Origin: Sphagnum magellanicum
Taxonomy: Eukaryota > Streptophyta > Sphagnopsida > Sphagnales > Sphagnaceae
NCBI GenBank assembly: GCA_021904315.1
Contig: CM038911.1
Span: forward strand, 23,967,390-24,031,389
DNA length: 64,000 nt
Reading direction: 5' to 3'
Every line of letters starts with the position of its first letter. Position 1 is the stretch's first letter. The notes below the pieces were generated by a model. That model worked only from the letters and a program-made list of their open reading frames with translations, was not told where the DNA came from and did not search any database. Shown piece after piece: positions 25,916 to 37,823 of the stretch. A program made the translations under genes and the position numbers.

Positions 25916-26449
25916 ATTAAATGTAACCTTTGGTGGTAACTAAATTTGTTACAAAAAAAAGTTGCAATGCCATTTATGGTTAAGGACTTGAATCCCCACA
26001 ATGGAGTTGAAGTGTTCAAGTCTTTTCATTTACAACCTATATACAACCTAAGTGTTTAGCTTGTGTGGCTAACCCTTAATCTTAAAATTTTGTTCACCTA
26101 GCCTAGATTTCTTAAGCTAGGAGGCTTAATTGTATTTGACTCACCTTTGACTATCACATGACACCATATTATTGGGCCAAAAATGTTAATTTTCTTATTT
26201 CTTGGTGCCATGTGGCATGTTGTTGGTTGTTGGATGTGTTTCTATGATTATGTCCATTATGACTACAATTATAAGGGACATTATACACAATTGCAACTGA
26301 CTTTTACAACTAGACCACGTATATGATGTGTGGTAAATTTGTCATGGATGTTTGACATTACATAATCATGTCCAATCATATATGGTGGTTAATGCCAATT
26401 GTTTTTCTAGTCCTATTTAACATGTTTTAATGTAGTGAAAAAACACCAT
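25916..26449. other. Gene-free interval
   Basis: Nothing recognisable was found between the TTTAACC array and the LINE relic. The true 5' limit of the LINE may lie within this interval. Confidence 0.35.
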
Positions 26450-29400
26450 GGGGTTTGGCAATTTACTAGGAATGGGTGTTCAAATTCAATTTGAAGTTCC
26501 ACAAGGGTTTAGGATCTTGTTTGATGCACCCTCATAATGCTTCCATTGGAATGCAAGTTGATGGTAGCAAGAATCATCACCCGTGTTGGTAAGGTTCTAA
26601 TAGGGGAAGATCCTAACAACCATAAGAAATGGGACCCCAAGTTTTGTGTCACAATGGATTTAGTGTAAAGGTGGGTTGTAATAACTAACACACTAAGTTC
26701 ATAATCGGGGAAGACATAAAGGTCATAATGGACTTTGAAAATTATCCCATCAAATGCCATGTTTGTGGCAATGTACATCTCCTAAGATATTTCCATTCCT
26801 TTTGGGTCTGCAAAACTTTGTTAATGGCTTCAAAGGACCTAACAATAAACAACTAGTTGGTGGTGATTGAAGGGATGAATTGGATGCTTGTAATGTTGCA
26901 ATGATGTAGACCAAAACAAGCTCAAGTAAGGTGCATAATTTTGAAATTGCTTAGAACCTAAAAATTCAAAGGGCTAGGCCACCAATAGATTTTAATGAAT
27001 TCACATAAGTAGTTAGAAGAAAAAATCATGACAAGGCCATAAAAGATGTCACCTATAATGGTTTCACAAAAAAAAACAAAAGTGATTAATAAGGAAGTGA
27101 TAGATAGGTTGTCCAGAATACTAAAATCTTTGAAGGAACACAATCAAAGTTCTTTATCTATTGAAAGATTGCCAACACAAGTGAAACAATTTGGAAATGA
27201 AAATTTGTAACACAATTGCCACCCAATGAACAATAGGCAACAAACCCAAACCTAAGGACAATGGTGTCAACAATCTAATTGAGGTTTCTAACATGCATGT
27301 GGACCAAAATGATGTTGAGCTTGGAGAATTTGCACCTATGGCTCGGTTTCCTAGGAAACTAGGAAACAACAAAAGGTCAACATGGAAATAGAAAGCTTTG
27401 AGAATGAGGTGGAGAATGATGGTGAACTTGAGAAACATAATTTAACAATTTTCATGATTCCACTAATTGAGGTAGCAAAAACACAAGCAACAAAAGAAAC
27501 ACCTTCAAAAATTGTATTGGAGAAAAATTGAATGTTTCAAGATTCACAAGGCTCACATTTGGAGAGAGGAGAAAAGCCTTTCTTGCATCAAGTCAAGGAA
27601 TATGCACATAAACAAAAAGTAACTCTCCAAAGAGGCAAAATTGTGATGAGTCATGGATCTTCCAAAGGTATCCAAGTGAACTTGGTCACTCCCTAACCAT
27701 CCTAAATGGCATTGGCCATGTTGGAAAGGAGATTGAATATTTAGGTGGGGCAAAAGTTGCCCATTTGCAATATCTAGGGCTAGACATGGAAGGTGAAGCC
27801 TTCAAGGTTTGTAATTCTTTTAGAGAAATAAACCTTAAGGTAGACATTATTTGCTTACAATAACTCAAATTTTGATGTGATAGGGCAACAAATATATGCA
27901 AGAAAATTTGGCGACTTGAGCTCAATTATGGATTGTTAAGAAGGAAGACAAGTACATTTTGAACTACAATAGGGGAAAGCAAGGAAGGGTGGAACTTGCA
28001 TGTTGATGGAGCCCAAGTTGGCAAAATGTGTGACAAAGTATAAGGTCTTAGCTACAAATAGAGTTCAAAAATTTAGGCTGAAAGCGTTGCCATATAGGGA
28101 AATGGGCATAATTAATGTCACTGCACTAAAGAACCCATCAAACATAAAGAATCTTTGGGTGTTGATGAAGGAGGAAATTTCTAAGGGTTGTTAACATGTA
28201 CTTTATGGAGATTTGGAGATGGTGGAACAAAGAGAAGACAAGTCCTATATTTGTGGGGAATTTATATAAAAAGGAAAGATTATCATGGGAAAGCTTAAAA
28301 TCAACATTAGAAATTCATGAACCTCCAAGGGTTGAGGGCAGCTTGTGATATTCTTGTGACAACCAAAGGCTTGGGGAGGAAAGGATTATGGCAAAATTGG
28401 ATATGGCATATATTGCCAATGGCTTCATTCAAAATCAAATTAATAAAATTTTCCATTATGTAGTTAAAAGGGATGGGTTCAAATTGGATCACCACCCCGT
28501 CTCTTGTGTCTTGGAGCTAATGGAAACACCAACAAGGAGGGCCTATTGGAAAATGAGTACAATGCATTTTGAGGAAACAAAAAAATCTAGTAAAATTGGC
28601 AATTTTGACCTATTGAGGATTTTTTTTCACAAAAATTGTGGAAGGTAATCATGTTCTACAAGGGATTCTACTAGGATAAAGTAACAAACTTTCATAAGTA
28701 GAAGGAGGTTTTCTCGAACAAAGGTTTGATCCAACTTAGAACAATTTGCAAAACTTAGTCCATGTTAAAGAACAACAATTAGAGGTGGGGAGCTTGCATT
28801 GAGGAGTAGATTACAAGATATGGAAGAAGTGAAAATGGCATGGCAAAGTTTTTTGGCAAGGATCAAGTGGAAGCAAAAAGGATCATTGTTTTAAAATATA
28901 ATTTTTCATTTATTAAGCCAAAACCAAGTAAAGCCCTAATCTTTGATCTTAATGATGAGGACGCCAATGTGGTTTTTAGGAAGGAAGATTTTGAAATTGT
29001 TTGTTGTAATTTTTACATCAAGTTGTGCCAATTTATGAAAGAGATTGGGGAACAAACAAATCGATTCCCAAAAAAAATATTAATGACATGAATCTAAAAT
29101 TAATTAAACAAATATCTTTGGAAGAATTCAATTTTGCTACAAAGTCCATGGCCAAAAATAAATTCTTAGGTCTAGATGAGGTCATGGTGGATTGTTACAT
29201 TTTTTAAAAATTTAGTTGGGGAGGATTTTTTTTGAACTAATTAATGTCGCAACCCTAGCCTTGGGCTCGCGACGAAGGCAAAGGGCTTGCAAGGGTGCGA
29301 GCCAAGACTAAGCCAGGAGTCGCATTCTCATGCCCCCGAGAGTGCAAAAGAGTGTGAGGGAAAGAACCATCACATTCCCAAGTGAACTTCCATGTTGGGA

Positions 29401-30440
29401 GTTGGACTCCCGGTGGATTTCCAAATGTTCAGAGAGTAATTGCAAGGGTCAAAACCCAATGGATCGAGGAGTTTTTTATACCATTGGAAAGATATTGAAA
29501 CATAGATGTCTGAAATGGGCTTGCATTACCCATTTGGATATTTGAAACACAAGGTATGGCCAAAAGAAAGGTTGGGAGTCAAATTGGCAATTTGACTCCT
29601 GATCACTAAAAGTCAAGAATCACCCTGATTTTAGTTTGTGCAGGTGATATGCAACATACTGTTGGAAAGCTCTTGACGAAGACTACAACTTTGTTTTAAA
29701 CTTCATTACAATCACAGGTCTACACACAAAGTTATAGGGCCCCAAAGTTGCAAGAGTCCCAATTTTGGCAATTTCGGGACTCTCGCTTGGGAGTCCTAAG
29801 ACAAAAAGCCATTTGGATGTGGGCTTCGTGGAGAGGCACAAAGTATACTATAAGGGGGAAGGTGGTGGCTTCCCCTAAGTCCAGGCTGTGGTGAGTCTTG
29901 TGAGTTCGAATTACCCATGGCTCGTCCTAGCAAAAGTGCTCCAATTATGCACTAACCACCTTGTGTTGGTTTTGTGCAGGTCCATGTGAATAGTTGATGC
30001 TTGTCACTCTTCTTAGTCCCATCCCGGAGCTCCAGCACGCCCCTCTACCCTTCAAAGTGTTGCGAGCCAAGGAGTGTGCCTCGACTCGTTGTTTTTTCAT
30101 TGTTTTTAGTTTAGACTCACATTTGAGTCCATTAAGGAGCTTGGGGGTGTGTCAATCAAAGTTGCAATGTGAAATGGTCAATTTCCCCAAGGGTGCTAAA
30201 ATTGGGATGATAACTTTCTTATTCAAGGCAAGGGAAAAGAAAAGACTTGTGAACTATTGTTCCATTACTCTTTCTCGAGTGGATTACAAGATCTTTGCCA
30301 AATTCATTGTGGTTGAGGCTCCAACATGTATTGATGGAGGTAGTAGACACAAATCAAGTAACATTTTTTCCAATGAAATATATCTTGGACAATGGTTTAT
30401 TGGCATAAAAAATCATCATTACACAAAACATGGTAAATGC
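26450..30440 (+). mobile_element. Decayed L1-type LINE, interrupted by a solo LTR
   Basis: Plus-strand fragments follow L1 order. An ORF1-like region has a zinc-knuckle remnant YPIKCHVCGNVHL (about 26742-26780). An endonuclease start-like VDIICLQ lies at about 27840-27860. An endonuclease C-terminal region has DHHPVS and RRAYWKMSTMHF (28388-28580). The RT N-terminal region has ISLEEF..ATKSMAKNKFLGLDE (29110-29200). RT continues with FPKGAKIGMITFLFKA, ITLSRVDYKIFAK and FFPMKYILDN (30180-30395). Stops and frameshifts abound and no YxDD box follows, so the 3' part is lost. RT is split at 29244/30155 by an LTR insertion. Motif assignments rest on family knowledge. Confidence 0.75.
29245..30154. 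mobile_element. Solo LTR (910 bp) inserted in the LINE reverse transcriptase
   Basis: The segment begins TGTCGCAACC and ends GGGTGTGTCA, the TG...CA termini of LTRs with an imperfect short terminal inverted repeat. It is flanked by ATTAA (29240-29244) and ATCAA (30155-30159), a 5-bp target duplication with one C/T change. Removing it rejoins the L1 text: FFELIKVAM before the site and NGQFP..KGAKIGMI after it, bar one stop and one frameshift. It is richer in GC and CpG than its surroundings, which suggests a younger age. No gag-pol is present, consistent with LTR-LTR recombination. Superfamily unknown. Confidence 0.7.
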
Positions 30441-32639
30441 CACTTTGCAAGTTCTAGTCCCATACCATCAATTGTTGTAGGAGTAGACATAATGGCAGTA
30501 GGGTTTAACTGATCAAAACACACCATCAAAATAAGAACACCAACCTTGACATAATACTCAAATGCTAGTTGAATTACATTCCCATGACACACTTAATTTT
30601 CCACAATGCACAAAGCTTTGAAGTGTGGATCTAAGATGATAGCCATCATGTTGTGAAATTGCCCCACATCAAAAGACCTTAAAAACTCCCCAAAAAAATT
30701 CATTACCTTTATCACCTCTAATCACATATTCTTCTGTAAATAAAGGATCTCAATTTCAAAAGGGTTCAACATTTTAGGCCCACTAACATGCTACAATAGG
30801 GTAACTTCCATTTCCAATAAGGGTAATTGATGTTGTCAAAGCATTTGACAACAACTAGTGACCCTTAGATTGATTCATCACACATGCTGATACAACATGA
30901 TTCAAGTTAAATGTGATTGTTTTAGCAATAGCCCACACTTGGGCTTTAGGTACTATTTGTTGTAAAACAAATATTTGTACTTGCCATAACAAAAAATTAT
31001 GGGATTTTTAAACTAAAGGGTTTTTTCAAACACAATTACCTATTTTGGTTTTCATGGGAATCTTTAATTTTTTGTCACATCTCGCTTTTAGAACAAACCC
31101 ACTCCCATCATCGCCTCCCTATCCATCATGACTTTTTGGTCTATGTAATGGTTTTTTGTAAACCAATTTAAACTTCTTTCAGATTGACATTTATAAACCC
31201 AACAAAATTTTTGTCATCATTTGTAACATATTGAGAAGCCTTAGTAAACATCATATGCCCAATGCACGTGCTTTCATAAACCTTGAAAATCTTTAAAAAT
31301 TCACAATCAATGATGGAATGTTAAATTGTTGCCATGGTTGTTAAATTAATGTTTTAATCCTTTATGAATGTAATTATTCAATGCAATAGACCAAATTTGT
31401 CTAATAAATATTGGAGTTATACAACCATGGACTACCCAATTATCTCATTCACTTCAAATAGCCCCAAAGTATCATGTATGGGCACCTGGGTGTCATTCAA
31501 CAAATTGATAACCATAGCAAAAAAATTCACATTGTTGCCAAACATCCATAGATCAAAACTAGCATACATTATTGTTGTAGATGTAAGATTTGGCAAAACA
31601 TGATGGTCCATGGTCTTCTTGACCATGGTAGGCAATATTTTTTCCATAAAAAAAAACCGAAAAGGAAATAAAACAAGGGACATTGGCATAAAACGAACCT
31701 CTGAAGCTAAACACTCACACAAGTGGATTAGGGCCTATAACCTTTGCAAATGTAAAACACCACATCCTCTAGAAAACTATTGTTGTTTTTCATTTTAAAA
31801 ATTAGTTTGTGGCACCAAAAAACGTAGTAATTGCATAGCCAGATGGACTTGTCCTTTTTTTCTTTAGTTGCCAAACATGAATAATAGGTTTTGCCACCTT
31901 TTCATTGAATTGTTGTTTCCTTTAAGCAAACAAATTTGGATGTGCAGTTTACACATGATAGTCATGGGAATAATACCATTAACTTTTATGTATTTCATTA
32001 AACCTTTTTGGATAGTGGATCTTTGAACCAAAACATCACTAAAGGTTTATTTGGATTTACAAATTATGCACCAAAACACTTGTAGTTTCACTAAATCCAC
32101 AAGTAGGCCATCATCGATAACAAAAATCCCCAACATATCTACATACAATTGTAAGGTTTCCAAGCCATAGCTTGTGTTTTTACAACATCAAATTGTGAAA
32201 CATCAATATTTAACATGTTGGAAGTTTACAAATGCATAGTTTCAACATTTGAGACTAATGAAGACGACATATGAACATGGGCAAATGACATAAAACTAAA
32301 GGTAGTTGCAGATGAAACATTGCTATTATAAAACATGGGTTTCAAACAGTTCAAATTGATTAATTAATCATTTTTTATTAATGGAAATATCTTTTTCTAT
32401 TAAAGGCATGAAACATGTATTTTTTAACCAATCAACTTGATTATAATGATTTATTTGACTAATAGATTTAGTCAAGTTAAACAACCCTAGTCAAAATGGC
32501 CAATGGGTTTTAGTCAAATGGGACATTTAGTCAAATTGAACATAAAAATTTGACATTAGTCAAAATGACCAATGTTCTTTAATAAAATGGGACATCTTAT
32601 GCTTATTATATACTTTAATCAAATGTGACATCTTATGCC
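30441..32639. other. Gene-free interval
   Basis: No gene is supported. From about 32450 to 32620 the phrase AGTCAAA(A/T)TGG recurs irregularly. Related AGTCAAA wording appears again at 33600-33680, beyond the CCTA array, so both flanks may belong to one larger repeat unit. Confidence 0.4.
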
Positions 32640-33240
32640 TATTACATACCCACCTCCCACTTATAATCTTACAACATGTTTACCTATTTATTTACCAACC
32701 CACCGAAAAACTTAAATGTAACACCTACTAACCAACCCACCCACCTACTTACATACTACCTACCTACCTACCTACCTACTTACCTAGATGTATTACCTAC
32801 CTACTTATTTACTTGCTTATCCACCCACCTATAACCTACCTACATATTAACTACCCACCTACCTACCCATCCATCTACTTAAATGTACTACCTACCCACC
32901 CACCCACCCACCCACCCACCCACCCACCCACCCACCCACCCACCTACTTAGATGTAATATATACATGTTTTCTTGTCCACCCACTTATAACTTACCTACA
33001 CATTATCTATTTACCTACCTATCCACCCAACCACCTACATGGATGTATTACTTACCTACTTACGTACCCACACACCTACTTACATACATGTACTATGTAC
33101 CTAATTACATACCCACCCACTCACCTACCTACATAATACTACCTACCCACCAACTTGCTTATCTACTTACCCACCCACCCACCTACTTACCTATTGACCT
33201 ACCCTCCCACCCACCTAAATCCTACAACCTACCTACTTTC
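32640..33240 (+). repeat. CCTA/CCCA microsatellite-minisatellite complex
   Basis: CCTA and CCCA tetranucleotides dominate. A pure ACCC run of about 12 copies lies at 32894-32944. A phrase like CTTAAATGTACTACCTACC (variants CTTAGATGTAATA, CATGGATGTATTACTTACC) recurs every 60-100 bases, giving a higher-order unit. The opposite strand is TGGG-rich and could form quadruplexes. Proline/threonine-rich open frames across it (32813-33297) are consequences of the repeat. Confidence 0.85.
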
Positions 33241-33314
33241 ATACCTCATAGTCTTATGGTGAAGTGTCAAAATAAACATGTGAAATCAAAAAATTGATAG
33301 CAATTGAATACCTT

Positions 33315-33385
33315 TTCATGGTGTGGTTCATTGGTTAAGGGTTTGGTTTATCATTTGGGAGGTCAAGGGTTCAATTCCTAACATT
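33315..33385 (+). mobile_element. tRNA-like SINE head or decayed tRNA
   Basis: GTGGTTCATTGGTTAAGGG resembles a D-arm with A box. GGGTTCAATTCC, about 45 bases further on, is a good B box. Stems do not pair well enough for a working tRNA. A tRNA-derived SINE relic is the likeliest reading, and its 3' body and tail are not resolved. Confidence 0.4.
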
Positions 33386-33419
33386 ATAAACTATGTAGAT
33401 GCTTAAAAGGCTAAGGTAG

Positions 33420-33570
33420 ATTGGGTAGGCTGAATAAGATATATTAGGTTAGGTTAATGTAGGTCAAGTAGGATATGGTAAGGTAGGGTAGGTTACGACC
33501 TACCTATTTGCCTTTTTATGACCTATCTACCTACTTGCCTACTGTTTTATGACCTACCTACTTACCTACA
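33420..33570. repeat. Inverted GGTA/TACC simple repeat
   Basis: A GGTTAGGTTAATGTAGG...GGTAGGGTAGG half is followed directly by a CCTACC...CCTACTTACC half, so the segment can fold on itself around position 33494. It flips the strand bias of the nearby CCTA array. Confidence 0.55.
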
Positions 33571-35401
33571 TGTCATAATTTTTTTTGATATGGGCAAAAA
33601 ATTGACTAGTCAAATGGTGCATACTTTGCTAGTCAAAAAAGTCATTTCAGGCATAAGGTACATGTCGAAATTGACTTGTCCAAAATGATGAATGGTCTTT
33701 TTGATGCCTATTCAAATTGGGTATATTTAAAATTAAATTTTTCAATAAAAAAATACCAATTTTTCTAGTAGTGCACTTCATTAATTACACGCACACTCTC
33801 AACAAAAAAAACATTTATCCTTTTCAACCATTGCAACTTGAACATAAAAACACTTACACACTAATTTAGACAAAAACACTCGAAACCCTAAACCTTTTTT
33901 TTAAAAAAATTAATTAGATATTGGAGCTTACATTTGGTGGTATTTGTAATGTTGTAAAAAATTGTTCAACAACAAAACTCGTCTATTCAACTAGTTGATG
34001 ATTCACCAAACATTGAGTAGCAAATGAAACTAAAAACAAAATATAAGAACAAAAGCTTTACAATTCATATGCAAGTAATCAAACAACAACAAAAACTTAA
34101 TGCCTCTTGATTCAATAAAAGTTTGCCAAATAACAAAACGAAGAAATGTAAGCAAAATACAATTCTAGAAAAAAAATGCAAACTTACCTAGAAGCAAACA
34201 ATGACTTGCAAATTGCAATAGGAAAGTCTAAGGTTTCTAGCATTGTTAAACACCATGTGTGTTCAAAACACCAAGTTCACAATAAAAGATTATTAATCAA
34301 CAACTTGTAGCCAATGTTGCAAAAACCTATATTTACAACCTCAAGCCTTGTATCCGCAATCGATTAATGAAGAAAATCAACAAAACATGGAAGTGCAAAA
34401 TTGCAAAACGCACAAATCAATTTACAAAAAACTTAAATGAGACCCACAAGCTTACAAATCAAGTGCATTTTGAACTTTGAACATCATCATCAAGTTCAAA
34501 AGTGTAAAGTTGCATTTGAAAGGACAAATGCAATGGATTTTAGTTTTTGACCCTAAACCCTAAATTCATGTCTGGTGTTTTCAAAACCTTAATGGGCCAA
34601 ATACGATTATGTATAACATGGTTTTGGATTGGATACAATTATATATAGGATGTGTACATAGGATTATCCAATGATTATGTATAAAACTGGATATTGGGAA
34701 TTGAAAAAATTCCCAATATGGATTCATCCATATGTTGTGATAGCCTTTGCCAATAGCCAAGAACTTCTCTTCAATGCTCAAAGTATTACAACAAAAAACT
34801 AGTTGCATCTTTACTCTAGTCATGATGCTTGTTGGTAGCTCTCTTCAACTTTTTTGGGAGGGAAATGATGGTCACAACACTAGAAAGCATATATATAAGG
34901 CACCCAAGGGACATGTGGGACCATAGCATTGTTGGAAGCACTAGGTGGAAAATCCATGAACAACTTAGTGAAAGAGAAAATTTCCATGTTTGTGCACTTA
35001 AAAAAAAAAAAAAAAGAGTTGAAATATATCACTGTTTGTACTTCTTTTGAACAAGAAGTAAACATTTGAAATGTACAAAAGAATGGACTCTAAACCAACT
35101 CACTAATAAAAAAAATCCCTAATGGCACTCTGGAGGAAGAAGAGATCATTGTTTTCCTTTACAAGTGCTGGAACATCATGGTTATTTAATTTTCTAAATA
35201 ACCTGCAATTCCTGATTGTAGAAATTTAGTGAGCCTCCAGATCCAGTTTCATTTCATTCTTGGAATCAAAGAACCCTTTGGGTGGTTTCCCAATTCCTTC
35301 AAACACAGGCCAAGAATTGGCAGTTTTTCCATAAGCAACAAAGATGGAACCAACCTTCAGAGTTTTTCATACACGGTTATTTAAACCTTCCATCTTGTAC
35401 T
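33571..35401. other. Gene-free interval
   Basis: No gene is supported. CCCTAAACC-type strings (about 33886 and 34550) resemble single telomere-like units. A 16-base A run lies near 34999-35014. No other element is recognised. Confidence 0.4.
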
Positions 35402-35642
35402 GGTTATCACAGTAGTGCCGAGGCAGCTTCAACACATGTATGTCGAATAATTAATTAATTTTGAAGATTTTATGTCGATTTTTTCCCCCCCTTGAATATT
35501 CTCTGTTTTCCATTTTTTTAAAAAAAAAATTCTTCAAAAAAAAATTTTCTTTGAAATTTTTTTTCTTTGAGGGAAAATTCCAACATTCCTACAAACAATA
35601 TAATTTAGTGTCGAAACTGCCAAGGTAGTACTACTAATAACC
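35402..35642. mobile_element. MITE-like element, copy B
   Basis: The left end GGTTATCACAGTAGTGCCGAG and the right end, read inward as GGTTATTAGTAGTACTACC, form an imperfect inverted repeat that continues through GGCAG.TTC.ACAC. The element is about 240 bp, AT-rich inside and non-coding. Copy A lies at 21900-22100. I found no convincing target duplication, so the superfamily is open. Confidence 0.55.
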
Positions 35643-35825
35643 GTAGCATATATAGCATATATTGGAAAGCTGCTCTTTGATTTTTTTTCTGACAAACAAG
35701 TCATGTGTTTTTTTAAAGAACCACCTTGGTCATGGACGGTTATTTGATGCCCGTTCTCCTCCAATAATTGCTCACAACTGGGGTTAAGAAAACCAGTGTT
35801 CTTAACTGGGGTTAAGAAAATCAAA
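35630..35825 (+). repeat. Direct repeat, copy 1 (upstream of PMT gene)
   Basis: Shares ordered blocks with 36240-36440: AGCATATATTGGAAGC-like, CTTTGAT...TCTGACAAA, AAAGAACC, ACGGTTATTTGATGCCC, and ACTGGGGTTAA. The copies lie about 610 bases apart in the same orientation. It is non-coding and probably part of a longer unclassified repeat. Confidence 0.6.
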
Positions 35826-35984
35826 TTTGCTTTTCTTTTTGTTTCGTAAATTTATAACCACCAACCAAAATTTCGCCTATTATAAAAAAAACTCACTAAC
35901 TGGCTTGATAACCGGGTCAAAGCTCAGATAACCGGCCGACACCGGTACTACATGGTAGCATATAGTGTTTTGTCTTTGGGGTCA

Positions 35985-36165
35985 ATTTTGAGGTGTAGCC
36001 AAAATGGAAATGATCCACTGGAAGATTTAGCAAAATTTGGCTACAAGCTAAATTTGAAAGTTAGAATTTTTGAATACCCTTCTACAATTTTTGGCTACAT
36101 ACTTGAACCATGTACATAAATCTAACAAATTTTCTAAATTTTAAAAAAAATTCAAATTCTGGCTA
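35985..36165 (+). repeat. Dispersed repeat, copy 2 (partner at 16905-17085)
   Basis: Homologous to 16905-17085 in the same orientation. Here it lies between the two direct repeats upstream of the PMT gene. Confidence 0.6.
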
Positions 36166-36239
36166 CCAAAAATCTCCAAAAAGCAGCACTTTGTAATTTT
36201 GATACACCTTTTTTGGTTATATACACGTGTATATATAGC

Positions 36240-36440
36240 CAGCCAAAAAAGGGCTGGTAGCATATATTTGGAAGCCGGTTCTTTGATGTTTCTGACAAAA
36301 CAGGGGACTGACTTGATGGGGTGTGAAAGAACCGCCCCCGCTGGCAGGAGACGGTTATTTGATGCCCAGTTTCCAATAACCGTCCCAAAACTGGGGGTTA
36401 AAACTGGCAGAAGGCCAGTTTTAGCAAGGCTAGTGCTTTT
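36240..36440 (+). repeat. Direct repeat, copy 2 (upstream of PMT gene)
   Basis: Second copy of 35630-35825. It is more GC-rich and contains a local inverted repeat, ACGGTTATTTGATGCC against CCAATAACCGTCC. It lies directly upstream of the presumed PMT leader and could overlap its promoter. Confidence 0.6.
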
Positions 36441-37823
36441 TCCTATTTAGAAGCTGGCTGCTGCATCCATGACAGCCAAGCCTGGGCTGTCTCCTCCTCC
36501 TCTCTTTCCCCTCTCTCTCTGCTTTGCTTATTAGGTAGCTAGAGTAGTACTTTGCTCTCATCCTTTCTCTTCAGTAACAAGTGCAAAGTACCCCCCAAAC
36601 TTCACTCCAAACTCCCTCCCAACACTTGCTCTTTTTCTGCCCACCACTCTAGTCTCTCTTCTCTTGTTTTCCTGCTTGGCCTTGGGTGGCTCAGCAAACC
36701 AGCAAACCAGCAAACCACATTTCCTCCTGTTGCTACTAGTCTAGTTCTCCAGCTTCTTCTTATGTTGTTGTTGTTGTTATCATCTTCTTCTAGTGATGAT
36801 GGTGGGTTGAAGAAGTTTGGCAACAAGCTGGAGGTGCCTGGCACCTTGGTGGTGCAGTTGAGTTGAGTTGATTGAGTTCAGATCAAAGCAGAGCAAAACA
36901 AAGCAGAGCAGAGCAGCAAACCTTCAGCTTGTTGATGGTGTGAGTGTAAGCTTGGGCAGTAGCAGCAGCTAGGAGCTGTGTCCCACACACCTGGGACTTG
37001 AAACCCAAAGGTAACTGCTTTGTCTCCTCCTCCTATTTTTGTACTGTCTATGTGAAGCAGCAGCAGCAGCAGCTGCTGCTGTCTCTCTCTATACAGTTTG
37101 TGAAATCTGTAAACTTTTGTGGGTAGGGGGAAGTCCTTTACGATCTTCCATGAAGCTCTGTTGGCTTCGAGGGGAAAAAAATGGTGCAGTATGGATGGAT
37201 TCTCATGATGCATCAGCCTTCTTCCCCTGTTCTTGGTCTTTCATGGTAGATATCCATCCTCCTTGGGGGTGGTGTTGTTATGCCTTAATGGGTAAGATGG
37301 AGTTGTTGGGCGTGGGAATGCTGCTGTGATATCCTTTGTTTTGAGCTTCAGACTTTTCCCCATTTCGCTTCTATTTTTTTTTCTATTCAGAGTATGTATG
37401 ATGCTTGCTTACTTCTGCCACCAAAGAGAGTCATTTCTTTTTCAGATCTTTTGGGCTTCTGCATTGTAGGAAGAATTTAGGGTGGCTGTTGGGAGACTGT
37501 TGGAAGAGTTTGTAAGGGAGGAGAATGTGCAGCTGGGAATGCTGATGTTTAGCTCCTGTGCACACTGCTGCCAAATCTCTTGAGCTCACACAGACCCATG
37601 TCATCTTTGGAGCATGTGGAAATTAGGGTGGCTCTTGATAGCTTTTGTTTCTTAGTGAAGGAATGCTGCTGCTTGTGTAAAATCTGACACAAACATGAGA
37701 GGTACATGAAAGTGTTCACTTATGGGAACCTTTGTGGGAAGCAGATCTTATCTTTTTCCCTTCACTGAATGCTAACAGGAAGCGATTTTCCCTGTGTTTG
37801 TGTGACAGACAGAAAGCCACACA
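36441..37823 (+). promoter_or_regulatory. Probable promoter and 5' leader of PMT gene, with a leader intron
   Basis: The base composition turns gene-like here. A CT-rich tract (about 36487-36525) is typical of plant leaders. A good donor (AAAG/GTAACT, intron start 37011) and acceptor (GTGACAG, intron end 37808) define a likely 798-bp intron in the 5' UTR, ending 15 bases before the ATG. An AGCAAACC triplication lies at about 36692-36717. A CAG/CTG palindrome (37056-37081) lies inside the intron. The transcription start is not resolved. TATATATAG at about 36230 is a possible but distant TATA element. Confidence 0.5.

Noticed and set aside
32894..32944. CRISPR-like or phage-like repeat array
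   Set aside because: It is a pure tetranucleotide microsatellite in a eukaryotic nuclear context, with no spacers of constant length.
32813..33297. Two overlapping Pro/Thr/Tyr-rich frames of about 107-110 codons
   Set aside because: They are translations of the CCTA/CCCA repeat, open only because the repeat lacks stops.
33315..33385. A functional tRNA gene
   Set aside because: A and B boxes are present but the acceptor, anticodon and T stems do not pair adequately by eye; a SINE relic is more likely.
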